Source of the DNA: Oceanospirillales bacterium
GTDB taxonomy: Bacteria; Pseudomonadota; Gammaproteobacteria; Pseudomonadales; Balneatricaceae
Assembly: GCA_018223185.1 (NCBI GenBank)
Contig: JAAEYW010000003.1
Coordinates: forward strand, 266,869 to 330,868
Length of the DNA stretch: 64,000 nt
Direction of reading: 5' to 3'
The notes beneath the pieces are model-generated. The model searched no databases. It was not told where the DNA came from and saw nothing but the letters and a program-made list of their open reading frames with translations. The position numbers and the translations under genes are program-made. Below, piece after piece: positions 58,012 through 64,000 of the stretch; the first letter of the stretch is position 1, and each line of letters begins with the position of its first letter.

Positions 58012-58982
58012 GTAATGAGCAGTTGCTGAATCAGGAAGGTGAAGGGCTCGAAACTGAGTTTCCGGCGCAGGAGCTCGCGGTTGCCAGGGAGCAACAGGGG
58101 CTCACTAAGAATGATGTTGCCCGTGAGTTAAGACTGTCAGAGAAATATATCGACTCACTGGAGCGTGGCGCCTTCAATGAACTGCCAAGTATGGTGTTTG
58201 CCCGTGGTTATGTTCAGTCTTATACCCGACAGCTGAAGCTGGATACTAAACACTATCTGGATATTTTTGACCGGCTTTATGGTCGTACCGGAGCGGGCGC
58301 TGCTCCTCAGTTTCGTATTGCACCAGGAGTGCAGTCAACTGCGAAGCTCGGTGATCCGGTTATTAAATGGTCAGCCTGGATATTTATACTGGTGATCATC
58401 GCTGCAACTGTCTGGTGGTGGAAAATACAGCAGGGAGGAGGGCAGCCTGTATCTCAGATGCCGGCGGCACAGTCAGTAGAAGTTGAGTCGGTTGATGGGA
58501 GTACTCTGATCGTACCATCAGGTATAACCGAAGAGACAGAAGCTCAGGATGGAGTGCCGGCAGGGGTTGATCCTGCGATGCCTGAAGTGGCTGTTGACAG
58601 TGAAGGGGTTGCTGATGATACAACAGAAACAGATTCCCCTGCGGAGGCGCTTTCCGTTGAGCCAGGCGATACATCTGAAGCTCTGGTTGTCGGAGATGCT
58701 ACAGTTGATGAGCCTGATAGACAGCCGGTTATCGGAACCGAGGCTTCACTGCGGATTACCTTCACCGATGAGTGTTGGGTCAGTGTTGAAGATCATACCG
58801 GTAAGGTTCTGGCTATGCGGGTTAAGCCTGCAGGAAGTGAACTTAGTGTCACCGGAGAAACGCCGATTAAGCTTCTGCTGGGCAAGGTTGAAGCGGTGGG
58901 TGAGGTGTTTTTTAATGGTACGCCGATAGAGTTTAACCGTGATAGCCGTTCAGGTGTGGTGCGTTTAACTCTGCCTCAATAA
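58008..58982 (+). CDS. rodZ: Cell-shape protein RodZ
   Basis: 324 residues from a GTG at 58008 that overlaps the pilW stop. Cytosolic N-terminal helix-turn-helix (LAVAREQQGLTKNDVARELR…LERGAFNELPSMVFARGYVQ) binds MreB. One membrane helix at about 122-141 (KWSAWIFILVIIAATVWWW), an acidic Thr/Asp/Glu-rich linker (about 165-240), and a periplasmic beta domain (DUF4115; SLRITFTDECWVSVEDHTGK). hisS follows directly; ispG is missing between them. Confidence 0.96.
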   Translation: MSNEQLLNQEGEGLETEFPAQELAVAREQQGLTKNDVARELRLSEKYIDSLERGAFNELPSMVFARGYVQSYTRQLKLDTKHYLDIFDRLYGRTGAGAAPQFRIAPGVQSTAKLGDPVIKWSAWIFILVIIAATVWWWKIQQGGGQPVSQMPAAQSVEVESVDGSTLIVPSGITEETEAQDGVPAGVDPAMPEVAVDSEGVADDTTETDSPAEALSVEPGDTSEALVVGDATVDEPDRQPVIGTEASLRITFTDECWVSVEDHTGKVLAMRVKPAGSELSVTGETPIKLLLGKVEAVGEVFFNGTPIEFNRDSRSGVVRLTLPQ

Positions 58983-59016
58983 TGAATTAAAGTCGTAACA
59001 GATCGGGTAATGAACA

Positions 59017-60279
59017 TTGGCCAAGATTAAAGCCATACGTGGAATGAATGATATCCTGCCAGACCAGACACCGGTCTGGCATTTTCTTGAAAATAGTGTG
59101 AAGTCGGTGCTCGGCGCTTATGGATATTCAGAGATCCGTATGCCGATCGTAGAGCAGACGGACCTTTTTAAACGTTCTATCGGCGAAGTGACTGATATCG
59201 TAGAGAAAGAGATGTATACCTTTGAGGATCGTAATGGCGAAAGTCTTACGCTGCGCCCCGAAGGTACTGCTAGTTGTGTGCGTGCCGGTGAAGAGCATGG
59301 ACTGCTGTTCAATCAGGCTCAGCGGCTCTGGTATCAGGGGCCTATGTTCCGCTATGAAAAACCACAGAAAGGACGGTATCGTCAGTTTCATCAGATCGGC
59401 GTCGAAACCTTTGGCATGGCGGCGGCTGATATTGATGCTGAAGTGATAATGCTCAGTGCGCGTCTGTGGAAGCAGTTAGGCATAATCGATTCGGTCACCC
59501 TGCAGCTTAACTCGCTTGGCAGTAATGAGGCGCGGGCTGATTACAAAGCCGCCCTGGTTGATTATCTGTCAGCGCGAAAAGATCAGCTGGATGAAGATAG
59601 CCAGCGACGTCTGATTAGTAATCCATTAAGAATTCTGGACAGTAAAGATCCTCAGACTCAGTCACTGCTGGATGGGGCACCTTCCCTGAGTGACTATCTG
59701 GATGATGAGTCCCGTGAGCATTTTGCTGAGCTGTGCGCAATGCTTGATCAGGCGGGGATCGCCTATGAGCTGAATCCGCGTCTTGTGCGCGGGCTCGATT
59801 ATTACTGCAAGACCGTATTTGAGTGGGTGACTGATAAGCTTGGCGCTCAGGGTACTGTGTGCGCCGGTGGACGCTATGACGGTCTGGTGAAACAGTTAGG
59901 TGGACGCCCGACTCCTGCGGTGGGTTTTGCTATGGGGGTTGAGCGTCTGATCCTGTTGCTGGAAACCTTAGAGGTCATTCCGGAAGCCGTTAAGCAGCCA
60001 TTTGATCTCTACCTTGCGGCAGAGCATAAAGGGTTGCAGCAGCAGCTGATCGTATTGGCTGAACGGTTACGTGATGAAATGCCTGATTTAAGAATCCGGG
60101 TGCACTGCAGTGGCCTGAAAAATATCAGTAGTAAAGCCAGGCAGGCGGGTGCTCCCTGGGTGGTGCTGGTTCGTGAAGAAAACGGGTCTCTGGTTGCAAA
60201 CCTGTGGTATAACTCTGAACCAACCTATGATGTTCAGGTCAATAACCTGAGCAGCTTGCTGCAGCAGCAACAGGCATAA
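59017..60279 (+). CDS. hisS: Histidyl-tRNA synthetase
   Basis: 420 residues from a TTG at 59017; the opening [15 protein letters not shown] is typical. Class II motifs: [34 protein letters not shown], and the His-specific [15 protein letters not shown] at about 255-270, GGRYDGL and [11 protein letters not shown]. The C-terminal anticodon-binding domain begins at about 330 ([15 protein letters not shown]). The regulator homologue hisZ is at 45411. Confidence 0.98.
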   Translation: MAKIKAIRGMNDILPDQTPVWHFLENSVKSVLGAYGYSEIRMPIVEQTDLFKRSIGEVTDIVEKEMYTFEDRNGESLTLRPEGTASCVRAGEEHGLLFNQAQRLWYQGPMFRYEKPQKGRYRQFHQIGVETFGMAAADIDAEVIMLSARLWKQLGIIDSVTLQLNSLGSNEARADYKAALVDYLSARKDQLDEDSQRRLISNPLRILDSKDPQTQSLLDGAPSLSDYLDDESREHFAELCAMLDQAGIAYELNPRLVRGLDYYCKTVFEWVTDKLGAQGTVCAGGRYDGLVKQLGGRPTPAVGFAMGVERLILLLETLEVIPEAVKQPFDLYLAAEHKGLQQQLIVLAERLRDEMPDLRIRVHCSGLKNISSKARQAGAPWVVLVREENGSLVANLWYNSEPTYDVQVNNLSSLLQQQQA

Positions 60280-60313
60280 TAACTAAATTTTGAAAGGCGA
60301 TTAGGAGCTGGCT

Positions 60314-60970
60314 GTGTCGGATATGCGCACTGAAGAAGAACAGGTTGAAGCGTTAAAGAACTGGTGGAAAGAGAACGGTAAGTCTCTTGTGTTGACTATC
60401 GCTCTGGCACTGGCGGTTGTTTTTGGCTGGAAGGCCTGGCAAAACAATCAGCGTATTACTGCTGAAAATGCCGGAATAATGTATCAGAACCTGGTTCAGG
60501 CGGTACAGCTGGCGAGCGCGCCACAGGCGACCGATGATCAGCGGACGACAGCTGCACATCTGGCCAAATCGCTTAAAGTTGAATATGGTGATACAGCCTA
60601 TGCTCGCTTTGGTGCTCTTTTCAGTGCGCGCCTGTATGTTGATAAAGGTGACTATGAGGCTGCATTGAATGAGCTCGACTGGGTGCTGGCGCAGTCAGAA
60701 GATAGTGTCATGCAAACAGTTGCCACCATGCGTAAAGCGCGGGTTATGGCTGCTATGGGCGATGCTGACAAGGCTATATCGCTGCTTGATGGACTTAAAG
60801 AGCCCAGCTTCAGTGTTAGTGTTGCTGAGCTGAAAGGTGATCTTTATCTACAGGCGGGAGCGGTCGATAAAGCTCGTGAGGCATATCAGTCAGCTGTTGC
60901 TGATGCCCCTCAGGGTGGGCGTCCGCTACTTACCCTGAAGCTTGATAGTCTGGCTGCAAAAGGAAGTTAA
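60314..60970 (+). CDS. yfgM: YfgM, Sec-associated membrane-anchored TPR protein
   Basis: 218 residues from a GTG at 60314 with TAGGAG seven bases upstream. N-terminal cytosolic EEEQVEALKNWWKENGK, a membrane helix at about 24-42 (SLVLTIALALAVVFGW), then periplasmic TPR repeats (ARFGALFSARLYVDKGDYEAALNELDWVL). In E. coli YfgM partners PpiD at the SecYEG exit. bamB starts four bases after the stop, so they are coupled. Confidence 0.94.
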   Translation: MSDMRTEEEQVEALKNWWKENGKSLVLTIALALAVVFGWKAWQNNQRITAENAGIMYQNLVQAVQLASAPQATDDQRTTAAHLAKSLKVEYGDTAYARFGALFSARLYVDKGDYEAALNELDWVLAQSEDSVMQTVATMRKARVMAAMGDADKAISLLDGLKEPSFSVSVAELKGDLYLQAGAVDKAREAYQSAVADAPQGGRPLLTLKLDSLAAKGS

Positions 60971-60973
60971 CAG

Positions 60974-62122
60974 ATGAAACAGCTATGCCGAGTTTTACTG
61001 CTTACTACCAGTATGCTGACAATGACAGCATGTGGTTGGTGGGGTGGAGAGGTCGAGATTGAACCGGCTGAACTGATCGATTTTCAGGCCGAAAAAGAGG
61101 TCAGCGTCCTGTGGAGCCGTTCTGTCGGCACAGGGCTGGGCGAAAAGTTTAATAAGCTCAGTCTGGCCATTAATGAAGATGTTATTTATGCATTGGATGT
61201 TGATGGCAAGGTGTTCGCGATTAACCGTAGTGATGGCAAGGTCATCTGGGAAGCCGATCTTGATGCTCCTGTTTTGGGGGGAGTGGGTGTCGGACCTTAC
61301 CATGTGGCAGTAACGATAGAGTCGGGTGAGGTGGTCATGCTTAATGCTGCTGATGGCGTTGAGATGTGGCGTCAGCAGCTCAGTAGTGAAACTCTTAGTC
61401 CGGTTCAGATGAATGCCGAAATAGCGGTTGCCCAGTTGCAGAATGGTAAGCTGGTCGCTATGGATATAAATAGCGGTAAGCGTCTTTGGACCTATGACAG
61501 CCAGATTCCGCGACTGACTCTGCGGGGCACCAGCTCGCCAATCGTTGCCTCCAATGTGACCATTGCAGGTTTTGCTAATGGTAAGCTGGTTGCTGTTCGT
61601 AATGATAGCGGAGCTGAGCTATGGGAGCGTCAGGTTGCGGTTCCTGAAGGAAAAACTGAACTTGAGCGTCTTATCGATATTGATGCCCGGCCTCTCTATA
61701 TTAATGGCGTTATCTATATTGTTTCTTATCAGGGCCGGCTTGTTGCCGTGAGCGCGTCTGATGCTCAGGTTCTATGGTCGCAGAACGCATCCAGTTATCA
61801 GAGCCTTGCCGCTGGATTTGGCAATATCTATGTAAGCCAAGATAATGGCTTTATAGAGGCATTTGATCAGCGTAGCAGTGCCAGTGTCTGGCGTCAGACT
61901 GCACTGGAAAATCGCCAGACTACAGCGCCTGTGGCGCTGGGTACTACGGTTGTGGTGGGGGATTTTGATGGTTATCTGCACTTCATGTCCCAGGTTGATG
62001 GACATTTCGTAGCTCGTTATCAGGTGGATAATGACGGTATGCGTGGTGATATGGCCGTGGTTGATGATGTTCTGTATGTACTGGGTAATGGCGGCCACCT
62101 GGTCGCACTTCAGTTGAACTAA
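60974..62122 (+). CDS. bamB: Outer-membrane assembly lipoprotein BamB
   Basis: 382 residues. Signal peptide with lipobox TMTAC (Cys at about 20; MKQLCRVLLLTTSMLTMTAC). An eight-bladed beta-propeller of PQQ-type repeats follows (VIYALDVDGKVFAINRSDGKVIWEADL and similar). It is a subunit of the BAM complex that inserts beta-barrel proteins. A terminator follows it. Confidence 0.97.
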   Translation: MKQLCRVLLLTTSMLTMTACGWWGGEVEIEPAELIDFQAEKEVSVLWSRSVGTGLGEKFNKLSLAINEDVIYALDVDGKVFAINRSDGKVIWEADLDAPVLGGVGVGPYHVAVTIESGEVVMLNAADGVEMWRQQLSSETLSPVQMNAEIAVAQLQNGKLVAMDINSGKRLWTYDSQIPRLTLRGTSSPIVASNVTIAGFANGKLVAVRNDSGAELWERQVAVPEGKTELERLIDIDARPLYINGVIYIVSYQGRLVAVSASDAQVLWSQNASSYQSLAAGFGNIYVSQDNGFIEAFDQRSSASVWRQTALENRQTTAPVALGTTVVVGDFDGYLHFMSQVDGHFVARYQVDNDGMRGDMAVVDDVLYVLGNGGHLVALQLN

Positions 62123-62140
62123 GCGCAGAGCTTCTGATCA

Positions 62141-62180
62141 GGCGGCTATCTGTTATTTCAGTTAGCCGCCATTTTGTTTT
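62141..62180 (+). terminator. bamB terminator
   Basis: GGCGGCTA-T-CTG, loop TTATTT, CAG-T-TAGCCGCC, then ATTTTGTTTT. Eleven pairs with one symmetric T-T mismatch. Confidence 0.85.
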
Positions 62181-62216
62181 ATATGAAACCGTTTCTAAAA
62201 AGTTGGTAATGAAAAT

Positions 62217-63632
62217 ATGCTTCCGGTAATTGCACTCGTCGGCCGCCCAAATGTGGGTAAGTCGACACTGTTTAACAGACTGACAAAAAGTCGCGATGCT
62301 CTCGTCGCTGACTATTCGGGTCTGACTCGTGACCGGAAGTATGGTGAAGGCCGGCTGGGTGAGCGGGACTATATTGTTGTTGATACCGGCGGTATTTCAG
62401 GTGATGAAGCGGGTATCGATTATAAGATGGCAGAGCAGTCGCTGTTGGCGATTGAAGAAGCTGATATCGTTCTGTTTCTGGTTGATGGGCGTGCCGGACT
62501 TAACCCTGCAGATGAAATGATTGCTGATCATCTGCGTCGCTCCGAAAAAGAAAGCTATCTTATTGTTAATAAGACTGATGGTCTCGACCCTGAAATTGCG
62601 ATGGCTGATTTCCACGGTTTAGGTTTATCTGAACCACTGCCAATAGCCGCGTCACACGGGCGTGGTGTTACCCAGCTAATTGAGCACGTTCTGGCTGAGC
62701 TGCCGCTTCGGGAAGAGTCTGAAGAAGATGAAGAGCGTCAGAGGCAAAAGAAAATTGCTATCGTCGGTCGTCCCAATGTAGGTAAATCTACTTTGGTAAA
62801 CCGGATTCTGGGAGAAGACCGGGTGGTTGTATTTGATCAGGCCGGTACCACCCGGGATAGTATTTACATTCCATTTGAAAGGGATGATGAGTCCTATACG
62901 CTGATCGATACAGCGGGTATCAGACGTCGTAAGAATGTCACTGAAGCAGTTGAAAAGTTTTCCATTATTAAAACGTTGCGTGCAATTAACGATGCCAACG
63001 TTGTGGTACTGGTAATTGACGCCCGTGAAGGTGTGTCTGAACAGGATCTGCATCTGTTGGGATATGTTCTGGATTCCGGACGATCGCTGGTTATTGCGGT
63101 AAATAAATGGGATGGTATGTCAGGTGATGAGAAAGAGGTGGTGCGTGAGCAGCTTCGGCGTCGTCTGGAATTTGTATCATTTGCCCGGATGCATTTTATT
63201 TCTGCTCTGCATGGCAGTGGCGTAGGTAACCTGTTTGCTTCTGTAGATGAAGCGTATGGGTTCGCTATGACTAAATGGGCGACTAACAAACTAACCCGTT
63301 TATTGGAAGATATTGTTGCTGATCATCAGCCACCAATGGTTAATGGTAATCGTATCAAGCTGCGTTACGCACACCAGGGCGGATCAAATCCACCTATTAT
63401 TGTGATCCATGGAAATCAGACCAGCGCGTTGCCGGGTTCCTATAAGCGTTACTTAGAGAATAAGTTTACCAAGGTTCTGGGAATAAAAGGGACGCCGTTG
63501 CGGTTTGAGTTCAAGAGTAGTGAAAACCCATTCAAAGATAAAAAGAATGAACTGACCAAACGGCAGGTGATGAAAAAGCTGCGCCAGAAGTTGCACAACG
63601 ATAAGCAGAAAAAGAAAGGGAAGAAGCGATAA
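62217..63632 (+). CDS. der: Ribosome-assembly GTPase Der (EngA)
   Basis: 471 residues. Two G domains in tandem: P-loops [15 protein letters not shown] at about 6-20 and [15 protein letters not shown] at about 183-197, each with DTGGI or DTAGI and NKTD or NKWD. A C-terminal KH-like domain and a basic tail ([18 protein letters not shown]) bind the 50S subunit. The next gene is beyond repeat array A9. Confidence 0.98.
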   Translation: MLPVIALVGRPNVGKSTLFNRLTKSRDALVADYSGLTRDRKYGEGRLGERDYIVVDTGGISGDEAGIDYKMAEQSLLAIEEADIVLFLVDGRAGLNPADEMIADHLRRSEKESYLIVNKTDGLDPEIAMADFHGLGLSEPLPIAASHGRGVTQLIEHVLAELPLREESEEDEERQRQKKIAIVGRPNVGKSTLVNRILGEDRVVVFDQAGTTRDSIYIPFERDDESYTLIDTAGIRRRKNVTEAVEKFSIIKTLRAINDANVVVLVIDAREGVSEQDLHLLGYVLDSGRSLVIAVNKWDGMSGDEKEVVREQLRRRLEFVSFARMHFISALHGSGVGNLFASVDEAYGFAMTKWATNKLTRLLEDIVADHQPPMVNGNRIKLRYAHQGGSNPPIIVIHGNQTSALPGSYKRYLENKFTKVLGIKGTPLRFEFKSSENPFKDKKNELTKRQVMKKLRQKLHNDKQKKKGKKR

Positions 63633-63646
63633 CCTCTATTAGAGGA

Positions 63647-63845
63647 GCCAGACGCTTCGCTTGCTAGTAGTTAGAACGGAAACTGCGTTTCCTGCTAGAA
63701 AAAGCAAAGATAAAAACATAAAACCGCCGCGAGGCGGTTTTATGTTTTTGGGGTTTGGAGATTCTCTTACGAAGCAGGTTGTTACAATGCCGATAAAGAA
63801 GGCTCTCCTCGCCACTAGCAAGCGGCGCAGCGACGTTCTGGCCAC
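63647..63845. repeat. Hairpin repeat array A9
   Basis: Left arm: a short GC-TTC-GC unit at about 63653-63660 and GGAAAC-TGC-GTTTCC at 63678-63692, then GCTAGAAAAAGCAAAGAT. The der terminator at 63712-63749 lies in the spacer. The right arm at 63811-63845 is reversed and contains a worn GCA-loop unit between CACTAGCAAG and GTTCTGGCCAC. The GGAAAC stem occurs with a TTC loop in other arrays, so loop and stem vary independently. Confidence 0.8.
63712..63749. terminator. der terminator inside array A9
   Basis: AAAAACATAAAACCGCC, loop GCGA, then GGCGGTTTTATGTTTTT. A perfect stem of about 17 base pairs with T tract. It lies in the spacer of the hairpin array. Confidence 0.88.
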
Positions 63846-63903
63846 GTCTTGTTTTAAAAGAAGATATTTTTCACAATTTCTTAACTTTTTCGTGCTCCCT
63901 CTG

Positions 63904-63931
63904 TTGACTCTTCTGCTCCAGAATGTAGAAT
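63904..63931 (+). promoter_or_regulatory. Strong sigma70 promoter, stable-RNA type
   Basis: -35 TTGACT (63904-63909), 16-base spacer, -10 TAGAAT (63926-63931), followed by a GC-rich discriminator (GCGCTCC). Upstream, from 63858, lies an AT-rich UP-like stretch (AAGAAGATATTTTTCAC). The combination is typical of rRNA or tRNA operon promoters. The transcript would run off the right edge, so its identity is inferred. No gene starts before 64000. Confidence 0.6.
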
Positions 63932-64000
63932 GCGCTCCTCGCTTCAGACAGCCACCGGAAACGGTCACTGAAACAAGTCGGGCTGTTGAGTTTAACTCCT

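Noticed and set aside
63639..63968. A 109-codon minus-strand frame at the right edge
   Set aside because: It covers array A9, the der terminator and the stable-RNA promoter, and has no recognisable protein features.

Overview
The window is a stretch of bacterial chromosome. Gene content and order point to a marine gammaproteobacterium of the Oceanospirillales/Oceanospirillaceae type. Examples are hflX-hflK-hflC-hisZ-purA, a full isc operon running into ndk-rlmN-pilW-rodZ-hisS-yfgM-bamB-der, holC-pepA divergent from lptFG, and nnr-tsaE-amiB-mutL-miaA-hfq. The genus cannot be fixed from the sequence alone. No rRNA or tRNA gene lies inside the window, but a strong stable-RNA-type promoter sits at the extreme right edge.

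Left part (1-4.9 kb): an accessory zone. It holds the 5' end of a YpfH-like esterase running off the left edge, a higA antitoxin next to a decayed higB toxin, a small unknown exported protein, a membrane-anchored DUF2726 protein, and an AT-rich 616-residue protein with two SAP-like segments and a C-terminal PD-(D/E)XK nuclease signature. From 4.9 to 16 kb: valS, holC and pepA on the minus strand, lptF-lptG on plus, then RDD, Sel1-repeat and glyoxalase genes. A four-helix-bundle (S23/IVP family) gene lies between valS and holC, enclosed by repeat arrays. From 16 to 24 kb: flavodoxin, NhaD, prfB (without the usual frameshift), lysS, ung and efpL/yeiP. From 24 to 34 kb: ygfZ, psd, a RhdA-like rhodanese, an HDOD protein and rsgA on minus; orn, a GAF-GGDEF-EAL protein and a patatin on plus; then queG.

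From 35 to 48 kb a long co-directional plus-strand series carries cell-wall, mismatch-repair and tRNA-modification genes with Hfq and the HflX/K/C group, ending at hisZ and purA. A SuhB homologue with substituted metal ligands follows on minus. From 49 to 63.6 kb: trmJ, then iscR-iscS-iscU-iscA-hscB-hscA-fdx-iscX under two tandem IscR-type operators, then ndk, rlmN, pilW, rodZ, hisS, yfgM, bamB and der. ispG, which usually lies between rodZ and hisS in related bacteria, is absent from that position.

The most unusual feature is a family of intergenic hairpin arrays at nine or more sites. Each unit has constant CTAG-containing flanks, a freely varying but self-complementary stem, and an almost invariant triloop. 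Read on one strand the loop is always C-GNA-G (GAA, GCA, GTA and GGA all occur), the motif known for exceptionally stable single-stranded DNA mini-hairpins. Several arrays are dyads: two oppositely oriented sets of hairpins converge on a spacer bounded by GCTAGAAAAA and TTTTTCTAGC. One pair of arrays encloses the four-helix-bundle gene, another pair of related blocks encloses higBA, and one array supplies the stop codon of holC. A second, REP-like family (TGTRGGAG, variable stem, mostly TCC loop, CGAT) is interspersed with it.
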